From the NCBI GenBank assembly GCA_015039365.1, contig WION01000147.1, forward strand, positions 1 through 64,000: a DNA stretch of 64,000 bases, in the 5' to 3' direction. The number at the start of each line of letters is the position of its first letter. Positions within the stretch are counted from its first letter, which is position 1. The notes beneath the pieces are model-generated. The model did not search any database and was not told where the DNA came from. It was given only the letters and a program-made list of their open reading frames with translations. A program made the position numbers and the translations under genes. Below are positions 21,382 through 34,908 of the stretch, in pieces. Origin of the DNA: Amanita rubescens. Lineage: Eukaryota > Basidiomycota > Agaricomycetes > Agaricales > Amanitaceae.

Positions 21382-21500
21382 AGCTCATCTCTGCCTCCCT
21401 CAACTCATCTCTGCCTCCCTCAACTCATCTCTGCCTCCCTCAACTCATCTCTGCCTCCCTCAACTCATCTCTGCCTCCCTCAACTTGTCTCTACCTCCCT
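21382..21500. repeat. 20-bp minisatellite (CTCATCTCTGCCTCCCTCAA)
   Basis: About six head-to-tail copies of a 20-bp pyrimidine-rich unit. Looser copies occur on both sides of the two elements inserted here (19630-19729, 20899-20948, 21315-21560). The open frame through it (SLPPSTHLCLPQ repeats) is an effect of the repeat. Confidence 0.8.
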
Positions 21501-21560
21501 CAACCATTCATCTCTACCTCCCTCAGCTCATCTCTGCATCATTATTTTGTTTTCATTTAC

Positions 21561-22282
21561 ATTTTAATAAAATTGATTGTTGTCAATGTCATATAAATAG
21601 TGTGAATGCCAATGCTGCAATGGCTTGCAGTGACTCAGTAGCCTTGTGGTTGAATGGTCCACAGGAGAGGATAAGTTGTGTTATTCTTCCACACAAGGTA
21701 CTGTCTGTAAAGTATAATTAATTCCATTTTACAATAAGGATATTTTTTGTAATGAAGCAAATAATTGCATTGAGTTTTTCTTCTTTGCTTTTCTTTTTAT
21801 GGTGAAGCAATTTTGTAGCAAAGCAAAATATAATTTATAATTAATTAATTTAATATATCCAACTAAAATAAAGATTGTTCCCATAATAACATGTATACAA
21901 TTCAAGTTATATGTAAACCAGAAACAGTTAGTGTTGCCATGACTCAAGTCATTTTTTTGATCTACAGCTTGAATAAAAAAATTGTGAAAAAATCTGATGT
22001 GATACATAGATGAGCTCAAAAACCTGGGGGTTATTTATTGGCACTTTGGCAGATTTCCAGTACTTGGGTAAGGAATTGGAACTTGCAACCCTGCCAAGAT
22101 GATTTACAATGCAAATGGTAAGTTTTTAACTTTACTTCTACTACCATATTTAGCCCTTTGCAGGGGCACAAATTGAGGAACTAATCCTCTGCCTGGGCCT
22201 CAGTGCTCAGTGCTCACAGGCCATGTGTCTGGATACATGAGTGAAAGGAAGAGAAAAGCATTTGTTGAACTTGACCTTGGTA
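21561..22282. other. AT-rich non-coding DNA
   Basis: No gene or repeat recognised. TACAG at 22283-22287 is the left target duplication of Gyp-C. Confidence 0.5.
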
Positions 22283-22287
22283 TACAG

Positions 22288-22544
22288 TGTTAGGAGGTGA
22301 TCCTGACACAATCACTAAGACACTCGAGATCAAACGCAAGAAAGAGAAGTGAGACTAGATTGCGTCTATGGACGACAGAAACAATTGTAAGGCTAAGGAA
22401 TGCATAGGTAGACTTCAGTATATATACTCTGACTCGTTACTCCCACGCCGTCATTCCACGGAATCCTTATGTAAGCATGGGAACTTCCTGTAATTAAAAG
22501 AAAAGAAAAGGAAAAGAAAAGATAATGAAATATCAGCCATTACA
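22288..22544 (-). repeat. 3' LTR of Gyp-C
   Basis: TGTTAGGAGG to CCATTACA on the plus strand; in element sense it starts TGTAATGG. It follows a GAGGGGGTGA purine tract at the end of pol. Confidence 0.93.
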
Positions 22545-23683
22545 TCACCCCCTCTTTAAGATTCTCGTCCCGAGAATCATCATCATTCTCCTCCACGATC
22601 TTCCTCATGTATTTCCACTCTGCCCACTTCTTATTCATATTCTTCAGGTATCCTTCGTCGAACTTTCCATCTTCCCATCCAAACAGTTTCTTGTGTACCG
22701 GCGGATCCGTATAGTTGTGGTATCTTTGGAAGAACTTGGCGGGCATTGCCAACGGTCGGGGTGCATTCAGTTTCTTCTTGTGAAACTCTTGGACCTTGCG
22801 ATGAGCGTTCTCCAGATTATCCGCCGGTTCCCAAGTCGCTTCCTCATTGGGATATCCTTTCCATTTCACTAAATACTCTAACCTCCCTGTACGTGCTCCT
22901 CTCTGCGTCCTCTGGCCGCCCTACTATCGATCACCTCCTCTACTTCGAACTCCTCGTCTTTCTTGGTATGATCCTCTTCCTTCCTCTTCGCCCATTCTTT
23001 TTCCTGCACTTTTTGCTTAGGGAATTTAGCCGGTACATGTGGTTTCAACAACGCTTCGTTGAATACGTTATATATTTTCCATGACGCCGGTATCTTGATT
23101 CGGTAAGCTGCCACTCCCACTTTCTCTAATACTTCGTACGGTCCTACAAATTTTCCGTCTAACTTTTTTGTCGTACGTAGCAAAGGGAGGTTTTGAGCGC
23201 TAATGTAAACCCTGTCTCCCTTCTGGTAATTTCGCGCTGTCTGTTTCTTTTTATCGTATTGTTTTTTCATATTTTCCGCCACCCTATTCAACCCCTGCCT
23301 CGCTTGATCACATGCTTCTACTAATCTGTCCACCCATTCATCCACTGCCTGCACCTTTCTTTCCATCGTCAATTCAAGTCCTTTCCTTGGATTACGTCCG
23401 TTGTTTAAGAAGAATGGAGAGAACCCAGTAGCGGAATGTGTCCGATCATTATGACAAAATTGGGCCACTGCTAACCAATCACTCCAATCGTCTTGTTGAT
23501 GATTTACGAACATTGTCAGGAATTCCTTTACTTCCTGATTCACTCTCTCCGTCTGTCCGTCTGTTTGCGGATGGTAAGCGGTCAAAGGGTTGGCCTTAAT
23601 TCGAAGTACTTGATACAGTTCCTTCATAAATTTAGACACGAATTGAGGTCCTCGATCGCTGATAACCTTTTCTGGTATTCCGT
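22540..23683 (-). pseudogene. Gyp-C pol, C-terminal part: integrase core to chromodomain
   Basis: It continues the integrase from IPEKVISDRGPQF, cut off from its N-terminal side by element D. It keeps GQTERVNQE and the C-terminal integrase region. The frame shifts near 22880-22900 just before the chromodomain (KWKGYPNEEATWEP). It ends LKEGVM at the LTR, as Gyp-B does. Confidence 0.88.
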
Positions 23684-24001
23684 TGTAACAACTCAAAAGA
23701 GGCTGTGTTGCGCACAACCCCCGAGTGTTTCGGCGTGTGCCGAATGAGTTCGGTGGACGGGGCAGTCGCACCCAACCTCGGCCGCACTGTCGGACGATTG
23801 AACTAAAGTGGTCGGAAGGAAAGAAGGTGTATAAAACTAAACTACGACACGTTTATATAATGTCTACCTCATGTACTACATGCGTCCGACGATCCGATGC
23901 GTCCGATGTCGGGTTTCGGGGTCCGCAGTGTCGGAGGTCGGAGCCCGCCATGTGTCGGGTTTGAGCACTGAGTACAACGTAGCCAGTATCGGCACGTTAC
24001 A
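23684..24001 (-). repeat. 3' LTR of element D
   Basis: TGTAACAACTC to GCACGTTACA, 318 bp; the end resembles that of the Gyp-A LTR (GTATCGGCACGTTACA versus GAATCGGTACGTTACA). Confidence 0.9.
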
Positions 24002-25673
24002 CCCGCTCACCAGTTTTGAATGTTGACATCACCGTCAACCTGCATCGGGTTGGTGGATGAACGAGGTGAAGTGTCAGAAGCGGAGTGTCCGAGTCGGAAG
24101 GGCAGCGGAAGTCTGTGATTGAACGAGACGGAATGTCGGCGTCGACGGAAGAGGCATCGGAGGTGAGACGTAGTGTCGACGGCGTCCGATTGTGCGTAGG
24201 TAGTTGCAAACAAGGGAGTCGGGGATGGCGATAGGGTTCAGGAAGTGTCGGAGGTCTCAGTGGCAGTCGGCGTGCTGCGGATGTTGTCGGGATGTGGAGG
24301 AGGGGCGTGTCGAGGTGCAGATAGCAGATGGCGTGTCGGCGGATGTCGTCGTAGGCGGTAGAAAGTGTTGGCGAGGTGGGGCGCTACTTCCCGCGATCGC
24401 GGTCATCCCAGTAATCCGAATCAATAGCACGGACCCCTGTAAGGCTGCTATGATGTTTCCTGAGACGCCGTCGGCGCAATACGGTGTTAAAGAGTGGTGT
24501 CGGAGTCGGTAGTGCTAGTCAAATGATAAAGGGCCTAAGGTGAGTCCTGCGTTGTGCGTACTGATATCCGTTATCCTGATTCTGTTCCAACATCCCCCAC
24601 ACTCTGTTAACGCTTCGGGCTGGCTTGATAAGGGTTTTGGAGCTGAGGTGATGCCGATGGTGATGAGACATGGGTTGAGGGTCCGATTGAGCGCGAACTT
24701 GGCCGTTTTGAACGAATACGGCTACGCCGTATCCCGATCCTGGGTAGAAAAGAAAAAAAAAGGCTGAAAAAAAAAAGAATTGTGACTCGCGGGTGTCGGC
24801 GGAACGGTGGTAGAGTGAGCCGAGGTGCTGGCAGTGTCCGAAAGGCATAGGAGCGGCGGCGGACGGCTGTGGCAAGTGCGAGAGCGAATGAGCAGGCGGG
24901 AGCGTGGTCTACACGTGTTGATGAAGCAGGGAATGTCGTCTGAATAATGAAGGGTGAGGTTGGCATGGAATAAAGGGCTGGAACGTGCTCCGATAGTGTC
25001 TGATGCATGAGGTGGGCACGTGCTGCAAGGCGTCGCTGGATGGGCTGCGATGGCGACCGATGGGATCCGATAAGGCGCGGTAGGGCTGCGGGAATCGAAT
25101 GGCGGGGTGCGAGCACTTGGATGGGGTGTGGGCCGGTAGATCGGGGCTGCCGAGGCGGATAGCGGCTAGCGTAGCGCTGTACGTGTCTCGGAGAGCTGGA
25201 ATACAGAGGCTGGGGCCCGACGGAGTCCGATTGTGGTCTGATAGGGCCTTGGTAGTGTGTAGATGTCGTGCGGTGGGCTCGGCAGACTTCAATGGTATCA
25301 GATGGGATCCGATAAGACTGCAGATGGCTGTAGGCATCGAGTGGCGACTTGGCGGAGCAGTTGGGGCATGACGTGGCTGGCGGATCAGGTTCAGCGGATG
25401 CAAGTAGCAGCAGTGAGCGGCATTGTGCATGTCTGGAGGCTGGGACGCGGAAGTAAGGGCCGGATGGGATCCGATAAAGCTGTGGAAGGCTGTAGATGTC
25501 ATGCGGCGTGCTTGGCGGGCTGAAATGCAGTGGCAGTGCGCTTTGGCGTGACCAGTAGGTGTATCGGCGAATAGGAATGAGCCAGTGGGGCCGTCCAGGT
25601 AGAATGAGCGCCTCCGGGGCTGTTTGTGAATGAAAAACGAGGGTTTCTTGAGTGCGGCCAAAGGCTGGACCGA

Positions 25674-25686
25674 GCGGTGGGCTCCA
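25674..25686 (-). other. Primer-binding site of element D, shared with Gyp-A
   Basis: Element-sense TGGAGCCCACCGC lies two bases inside the LTR, at the same spacing and with the same 13 bases as in Gyp-A. The next bases differ (TCGG versus GAGG). Confidence 0.65.
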
Positions 25687-25688
25687 GT

Positions 25689-26006
25689 TGTAACAACTCA
25701 AAAGAGGCTGTGTTGCGCACAACCCCCGAGTGTTTCGGCGTGTGCCGAATGAGTTCGGTGGACGGGGCAGTCGCACCCAACCTCGGCCGCACTGTCGGAC
25801 GATTGAACTAAAGTGGTCGGAAGGAAAGAAGGTGTATAAAACTAAACTACGACACGTTTATATAATGTCTACCTCATGTACTACATGCGTCCGACGATCC
25901 GATGCGTCCGATGTCGGGTTTCGGGGTCCGCAGTGTCGGAGGTCGGAGCCCACCATGTGTCGGGTTTGAGCACTGAGTACAACGTAGCCGGTATCGGCAC
26001 GTTACA
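25689..26006 (-). repeat. 5' LTR of element D
   Basis: Second copy of the 318-bp LTR, next to the primer-binding site. Confidence 0.9.
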
Positions 26007-28722
26007 CCATGTTCTCTGAAAACATGATCTCGGAATAGTATAGCCATTCCTTGACTCGAAAGCGTTGTATTCGTAGGTATGAAGTACACCTTTTTCGTGA
26101 ATCGATCTACTACTACCAACACGGCGTTGAACCCTTTGGATTCAGGTAGCGGTCCGATCATATCTACCAATACTACGCTCCATGGTCCTCTTGGCGTTTC
26201 GTTAGGATGTAGAGGTGCGGCTTTCTTTTGCCTATCTGGTTTGGCGGTTTGGCACGTCCTACAACTTCGTATATAGTCCTCTACATCTCTTCGTAGTCCA
26301 GGCCACCAGTAGTTTCGCAGTATCAATTCTATCGTCTTATCCACTCCTGAATGGTCCCCATCTGTGATGTTCCGCTATGAATTGTTCTCGAAGTTTTCGT
26401 ACAACAGGGATATACACTCTTTCGTGCCAAGTTACCAATCCTCCATCTCGTACTTGCCACCCATCTTCCTTATTCTCTACCGCCTTCCTAATTTTCTCTT
26501 CCCATTGACAGGGATTTATTTTCCTCAACTCATTTTCCATTTTATGTAAATCGTCTCCCTCTTCCCATACTCTTATAAAGTATCCTTCTTTTAATAATGT
26601 CGTCCCTTCGTTATCAGTTTCTCCTTTATCATGATCCGCTCTTCTAGACAGGGCGTCGGCTTTTGTGTTGGTTTTCCCGGGTCTGTGTTTTAGGGTAAAA
26701 TTGTATTCCTGCAAGTCCAACACCCATCTTGCTTGTCTTCGGTTGACATTCTGAGGTTTTCGGAAGTAAGTCAAATTTTGATGGTCTGTTAGGATCTCGA
26801 TCTGTTCCTCCGTCCCCTTCAGGTAGTGAGACCATTCATATAAGGCGTGCATGATTGCTAGCAACTCTTTGTCGTAGACTTCATAATTCCGTTCAGCGGG
26901 ATTGAGCGATTTTGAGATGAACGCTACTGGTCTCCACTGTGCCGTCTTCCTGTTGTTGCGACAGTAGTACCGCTCCCATGGCAAAGTCCGACGCGTCGGT
27001 CTCCACTCTGTATTTTCCTTTATCTGATGGTATAGTGCCAACACCACTTCTTCCCCAATCCTCATCTTCAGTCCCATAAACGCTTCCTCTTGTAATACCG
27101 TCCACATCCATCCATCCTTTCCTGTTAGTCGCGTGAGCACTTTGGCTATTTTTGCGAACCCTTTTACGAATCGTCGGTAAAAGTTCACGAATCCTAAAAA
27201 TTGCTGAAGTTCTCGTTTGTTCGTCGGTTGTGGCCAATCTAATATCGCTCGGACTTTGGCTTTATCCATGCATATTGAATCGTGTGATATTATCAATCCC
27301 AGAAATTCGATCGTTTTCTGGTCGAACCAACATTTTTCTGCTTTCAACGATAGTTTGTGTTCTTTCAACTTTTTTAGGATCCTATTTACGTGTAGTTTGT
27401 GTGTCTCTTCGTCTTGGGAGTACACTAATATATCGTCCATATATATCACTACCCATCCCTCCGCTATCTCTTCTCGGAATATGTCGTTCATCATTGTTTG
27501 AAATGTAGCCGGCGAGTTCATAAGTCCAAAGAACATCACTAATGGTTCGAACAACCCTCGATTGGTCCTGGCCCAACGCCGCCTTCCACTCATCTCCTTC
27601 CTTTATTCATACGTTGTTATATCCCCATCTGATGTCCATTTTCGAAAATACTCGGGCATGACTGAGTTGATCTATTAATTCCGATATTAGTGGCAACGGG
27701 TATCGGTTTTTGATCGTCATCTCGTTTAACTTCTGATAATCTTGTACTGGTCTTAGTTTTCCATCTTTCTTTTTAATGAAAAAGAAAGGTGAAGCCATCA
27801 GGGATTTGCTGGTTCTTATCCGTCCCGTCTCTAGATTTTCTTTCAGGAACGTGTCCAATTGGGTTTGTTCCTCTTTATTTAGTGGGTAAATCTTGCAATC
27901 TACGGCCTTTGTGCCTGGTATCAATTCAATCGCATGATCCCATCTTCCCCTTTTTGGTAACTTGTCGAACGTTTCTTTTTCGAACACTTCTTGGTGACTC
28001 AAATAATGAGCGGGTATGATATCTTTCGTATCACGTTTTGTTTGATTTGCCGCTGCTATTTCAGTCGCTGTGGTTGCGTGTGCTCTCAATTCCCATCCTT
28101 CTGTTTCTTCCTCCATCACCGCTATCAGTCTATCGCCTTCCTCCCACTCATGTGTTCCACTGGTCTTATCATCGCCTTCTGTATCTATTCCTTCCTCATC
28201 CTTTTCGTCTATATGGCAGTCACCTGGGCAGCGTTTCATGAGGAGTGAGCCTTTCTTCCAATCTACAATTGGGTTATGATGTTTTAACCAATCGTGTCCT
28301 AAGAATATGTCAACCTTTCTGAGCGTTGATACTCCGAATTCGAAGACCTCGTAGTGAGCTCCGATTTGCATTCTCAGTTGTACCATCTCTTTTAATGCTC
28401 CTCCTAAGTTAGGCGTACCATCGGCGTTGTACATGGGGATGGGTCGGTCTAGACGTCACGTGTTAATATTATGTTTCCGTACAAAATTTTCATTAACGCA
28501 GGATCCTGTACATCCCGAGTCTATGAGGATCTCTGTCTTGTGCCTTTGGAAAGTATCTAAGGTGGTGATTGTTCCGTTAACCGTTATCTGGTTTTTACCC
28601 TTCCCTTGGATGTAGCGTCCTTTCCATTTAAGGTTTTGCAAGTGCCACAACGCATTCTCCTCCGTCATTCCATTCAGCACATTCACCATCTCTGCCGTCG
28701 CTTCATTTTCTCTTGTCTTATG
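26007..28722 (-). pseudogene. Gyp-C protease, reverse transcriptase, RNase H and integrase N-terminal part
   Basis: From the E insertion edge downstream (decreasing coordinates) come the protease (IDSGCTGSCVNENF), an in-frame TGA near 28456, FLGHDWL, and RT fingers. A break lies near 27600 (after DIRWGYNN), followed by YMDD, RNase H and the integrase HHCC finger. Frames change near 27600, twice around 26900-27040 and again near 26340. The segment ends at FREHG where element D was inserted. It corresponds to Gyp-B residues over the same length, so the breaks are mutations and not a different design. Confidence 0.9.
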
Positions 28723-31614
28723 CATCAGGAAAACGGTCAGGTTTGCTTTGGCAGCTTCAGCTTTGCGAGTTGAGCTTTCCATGACTTTAGCTTTGGGCAT
28801 GCCTGCTTTTCAAGCTTTAGCTTTGGGTCTGCTGGCTTTTTGAGCTTTAGAGTTTGGACAAGTTGCTTTGATTGCTTTATGACTCAGGCTTTCAAGTACT
28901 AGTGATGGAGAACATTTATTTTAATATACAGTCTCGTGCGCATGGTAATCGATAAATTTATTTACATAAAACTCTTTAAAAGCTTCCAGTGCGTTTATGC
29001 CGATGAGATGCACACCATGAATAATAGAGTGGAGCAGTACAGTTTTGAACCTGGGCAGAGGGGACAGGGACGAGGTCACCGTGGGCCGTGGCTGCACCAA
29101 CAGTTGTAGTAACAGCATGCCCGTAGCTCCTTGTTTCGCATCATGATGATTGCCATTGTGTGAGGTGGTAGGCAACGATTCTGGCCCGCCTTCGACATTC
29201 AATGCCATGGTAAAGTACGCCGAGATGGGATGACTGAGGGTGTGCTTTCCACGTGTTGGGAGGTGTGGGGGTGGCAGGACGTGGCTTTGCGAGGAGAGAC
29301 GGTCGACTGCTCACGCTCATCGTGAGGGCGATAGAACTCTGCTTCGTTGAAACCAAGACTGGGTGGGAAGAGACCAGAGAGGAGATTGAGCACAGGTGAC
29401 TTACATTTCTGTGAGAGGGACTGGGCAGGAATGGAGCGTGATGGAGCTTGGGTGATGAGCATGATTGTGAGGAAGGCAGGTGCAGTGGGCGGGCATGAAC
29501 AGGTCCCAGCCCAAATGGCAACCCTCAATGGAGATTTGTCGATGGGGCGGTGAGTTTAGTCGTGACTCGCTTGTGTATCAACTCTAAACGCATCGTCAGC
29601 TCTTGTTCTTTGAATGAAGACCAGCAACTTCGTCCCCAACCCACCATCAACTCTACCTTCGTTAGCCAACCGAAACCTTACCATCTATTTCACATCTGAA
29701 TTGAATTCACGTAGGCATATTGCCAGAATCAGACGTGGCAGCAGGTTTTGCAAATTGAAACGCGCTGTGTGGAGAGGGCAGTGGGGCCTGCTGGAACTTC
29801 TCTTGAGTGTTGAGGTCTCATTCAGAGGGGGAACGGTGCTGGTTGTGCTGTATTGGGAGGCGTTGGTCAGGACAGGTGGAATGGGCGGGACTAGATGTTT
29901 GACCGTTGACAATGGAAACGGATGCCAGAGGCCATTGTGGTCCTAGAATGGCGTTGAAGAACAAGATGCATAGGACGTGTCTGAAGTGACGAGAGAAGCG
30001 ACGATCTTCGTTGAGAGAGGTGCTGGCGGGTTGCGCAGTAACGGAGGTGCTTGAGGGACAGGTGCAACATGATGATGAGGCTGATACTGTTGATGCTGCT
30101 GCAGGAGCGATGGCGCGCGAAGGGATGCGTAGATGCGACCTGGATGTCGTATCAGTGAAGCCGTGGATCGGACTTGAGAGATTTTTCACCAAGGATGCAA
30201 ACACCTCCAAATAAACCGCTTCATTATCTTCCCCTCCGTCATTCATCTCTCTCCTCACGCTCTCTGGCTCATTTCCCCCGTGATTACTCGCCAACCATGA
30301 ATCAGTGACATTGAAAAGATCCAGCGAGAAAACAAGATGTGCCCAAGGCTTGCGATTACTCATGTACAACGTTCGCCCTACCTGCACCACTTCCCTTCTC
30401 TCGTCCTTATCTTACCAATTTTCTACTATCACGCGTTAGCCGCAAAGAAGTAAGTACTCCCTCGAGCGCGTATATGTAGCGACGGTTGTGACTGACTGAG
30501 CGCATATAGCGACATTTTCGATCTCATAGTGCTGCTCTCTGTAGCAATACTTACGTACATCCTGTGCATTCAAAATGCGCATATAGCGACGTTTTGCATC
30601 CCGCCGCGCCCCAGGTGAGCTGTGCGAAAAATATTTTTGATGTTGCTCACCCACCTCTTCTCCCTTTCCCTCTGCCACTCGACCAACACCCCACTGCTCC
30701 CCGTTGCGCCGCACCCCATCCATCGCGCTATCGCGCACCCCAGATGAGCCACGTGAAGGCCTTGCTGACCCCCACCCCTCTCTCGCCCACCCACCATTCA
30801 ATCCGCATCCACCGCGCCCTGTCATACCCCAGGCGGCGGTGAGTCGCGTAACCCCGTATTTCGACGTTGCTGACCCACCACCCCCATCCTTTGCCCACCG
30901 CATCCACCCTAAACACCACATCTCCTCCTGCACCCCAGGTAAGCCACACCAAAGCCGTTTTTAACGTTGCTCACCCACCAAGCCTCCCTCGTGTTCCACG
31001 ACTTAAACACAGCACGCTGCACCCACCGCACCGCCACGCGGTCATTTATATCTCAGTCATCAAACTGCCAGCCCGCGCGCCATTCTTTCTCTCGCAACAT
31101 CCTCCCTATCATCATTCGCGCTCGTTTGCCACGCCCCATCACTACAAGCTTTCGCCTGTCATTTCTCGTCATCAAATCGCCCACTGGTACTGTTCTCTTG
31201 CAAAATTTCCATCATATCATCACTCGCTATCGTTCGCGCCCATCCTACATGTTCTCGCATCATTGCAACTCACTTCATACCATCCATTACTATCTCGCCT
31301 GTCATTTCCCATTGTTGCAACTTGTCTTTCAGTATGATCTGCATGTAATTATTGTTGTATTCGGATAGATAAAAATAGAATTTTTTTATGTGCAATAAGT
31401 GGGATCTAATTGAACCATAACCAGCTTTCCAGTGTGCTTTCAAAGCTACCTGCTGGCTTTCAAAGCTAAATTGTAGCTCTGAGAGCAAATGTTCCTTCCT
31501 TAAACAGGTGGAAACAGCTTTAGCAAAGCTCAGGTGCTTTTGTTGCTCTGAGAGCTCTGGTAGCTTTGCAAAGCTCTCAAAGCACCCAAAGCAAACCCGA
31601 CCGTTTTCCTGATG
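28723..31614. mobile_element. Element E: 2.9-kb non-autonomous element with CATCAGGAAAA termini (TSD TG)
   Basis: It interrupts Gyp-C between gag and the protease. Left end CATCAGGAAAACGGTCAGG and right end, inverted, CATCAGGAAAACGGTCGGG; TG is repeated outside (28721-28722, 31615-31616). The first and last ~150 bases are full of AGCTTTG/CAAAGCT repeats. The middle contains GC-rich DNA with short frames of no known family (for example 29818-30390 minus, Ser/Pro-rich) and four diverged copies of a CACCCCAGGTGAGCC-type repeat at 30600-30970. No transposase is recognisable. The interior could be captured host DNA. Confidence 0.72.
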
Positions 31615-31616
31615 TG

Positions 31617-33007
<1,391 letters not shown>

Positions 33008-33543
33008 CTGTGGTCTGGGGGGTCTGGGAGGTTCTCTGAACGCCTCTCTTATTTCCCCTATCGCTCTGGCTACGCCATGTCCTGCATTTCATTGGTCTAC
33101 TGGGGCCGCCGCCAACCATAGCGCTTGTACTGCGGCTGGTGCTAACAACCCTATCAATGCGGCCAATAGTCCTACACATGCTCCTATCAATGCCTCCGTC
33201 GGTGTATACGGCATTCTTCTTATTTTCACAGGGACGAAGGGAGTTCTTTATACTGTTCGTTTGGTTCTGGTTCGTTTTCTCCTATGGATCGAATAGGTAC
33301 GCCCAAACTCGAACGGATCGTAGTTTTACAAGGTCTGCAACTCTGAGTTTAGAGCAGTCCCTGTCCTATCTCGTTAACCCTCAAGTCCGGGTTTATCAAG
33401 CGGTAGTGGATACACGCGATGTGCAGCGTGAGGAGGTAAATGTATCTGAAGTGGGCTACTAGCGCTATCAAGCACAGCAACCGTCGAATGGTTTGCGTGT
33501 CCGTTGTGAGCAACAACGAGCAAGCGAGTGTGGTAGTGTGAAG

Positions 33544-33555
33544 AGCCTTACGATT
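33544..33555 (-). other. Self-complementary primer-binding site of Gyp-C (self-priming type)
   Basis: One base inside the 5' LTR, element-sense AATCGTAAGGCT is perfectly complementary over 12 bases to AGCCTTACGATT in the LTR (33652-33663). That segment begins about 25-30 bases after a TATA box. In the Tf1/sushi group the 5' end of the transcript folds back and primes reverse transcription. There is no tRNA-like TGG at this position. Confidence 0.65.
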
Positions 33556-33556
33556 A

Positions 33557-33813
33557 TGTTAGGAGGTGATCCTGACACAATCACTAAGACACTTGAGATC
33601 AAACGCAAGAAAGAGAAGTGAGACTAGATTGCGTCTATGGACGACAGAAACAATCGTAAGGCTAAGGAATGCATAGGTAGACTTCAGTATATACACTCTG
33701 ACTCGTTACTCCCACGCCGTCATTCCGCGGAATCCTTATGTAAGCGTGGGAACTTCCTGTAATTAAAAGAAAAGAAAAGGAAAAGAAAAGATAATGAAAT
33801 ATCAGCCGTTACA
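33557..33813 (-). repeat. 5' LTR of Gyp-C
   Basis: Same family and length as 22288-22544, with a TATA box and a predicted transcript start inside (see 33652-33694). Confidence 0.93.
33652..33694 (-). promoter_or_regulatory. Gyp-C LTR TATA box and predicted transcript start
   Basis: The element-sense LTR has GTGTATATACTG (TATA around 33688-33694). About 25-30 bases on comes AGCCTTACGATT (33663 downwards), the segment complementary to the primer-binding site. The transcript start is predicted from spacing and from that complementarity, not measured. Confidence 0.5.
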
Positions 33814-33818
33814 TACAG

Positions 33819-34908
33819 CCCTCTACTACTGGATAACAGCCCATTTTGTACTGTGACTATCATGACTACTACATACAAGTGAGATCCCAACCTGACACCA
33901 GGCTTGCTGCTTACATATGTATATCTCACACCACTCACAATCACTGCCCACTGTCCAACATCCACCATCCACTGCACACCATCCACCATCCAACACAGTA
34001 GACTGCACCACTGTTTGCCATTAACTTCATCATTTGTTGTGTTTTAATTTTCAATGTCCAATGTGCACTGAGAGTGCCAGGAATTGCAAAGAGCTGATGC
34101 CTGAGTCATTACAAGCAGAAAACAGAGTTGCTCAATCCCTGCATGCATTATGATTGGGATTCTCTGGTGCCCCACAGCTCCCTAAACTAATCATGTTCTT
34201 GATTTCATTTCTGGCAGCCTGTCAAAGAACCTTGTAAGTGATAGTCGCTATGAAGCTTAACCAACAGGTCATACTGTGTCTGTCATATTGAGTTTTGATT
34301 GCAGTGGAGCCTAAGGATGACAATCCATGAACCTCAACTCAAATTTATACTCCATTGTAGCCTGTAGGTGGTAGCAACTCCTTTGCTCAACTGGTATCCA
34401 GCTTGCTCACTTGTCAGCACAACGGCGGCCAACATTATGTCAGTACACGGCTGACGGTGCCCTAGCAGAAAGTTCATACACGCATGATGGTTCTGGACAC
34501 TGCATCATCTGATATGGGCAGCAGATGCAAAGGGAGAGCTCGCCAATGCTTGGAGCTGGATGCTAGATTGAGCCACCTGAGTCGCATCCATTTTGGTGTG
34601 TCTATAATTTCTTTATGATGCGTCGACGCAACTGAGAATAAAGAGTGTCAGTGTCAATGACACGCAACATGCATGATGTAAGTCATTGACAGATTATGTA
34701 AAGAAATCCGGAAACCAACAAGATGGCACATTCTCTTCTCTCCCGACTACTTTAAGTTGTCGGAATAGTACCCCAACACAACCCAGTCTACGAAGCGCAC
34801 GGTAGACTAGCTTCAGCTGCATTCAGGTCACTGATCCGATAGCAGTGCGTACGAAAATCATCCGCGTTCTGACCGATGGTGGGAAAACTTAAACGTGTGC
34901 GACATAAT
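33819..34908. other. Non-coding DNA between Gyp-C and the KDZ transposon
   Basis: No gene recognised. Short CCATCCAC-like repeats occur at 33950-34000. An imperfect palindrome around TGTCAGTGTCAATGACACG is at 34648-34670. Confidence 0.45.

Larger units (their letters stand above)
23684..26006 (-). mobile_element. Non-autonomous LTR retrotransposon D
   Basis: Two 318-bp LTRs (23684-24001, 25689-26006) differ at two positions, both CpG transitions. They enclose 1,687 bases with no gag or pol. The element splits the Gyp-C integrase between FREHG and IPEKV. Its orientation follows from the primer-binding site at 25674-25686. Long proline/histidine-rich open frames inside (for example 24607-25776 minus) have no recognisable domain. 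The flanks read CCGT and CCAT, so any target duplication is imperfect. Confidence 0.88.

Noticed and set aside
24607..25776. 389-codon minus-strand frame in element D
   Set aside because: It begins in the LTR, is rich in Pro/Ser/His/Arg without any domain, and overlaps other long frames. GC-biased sequence explains it.
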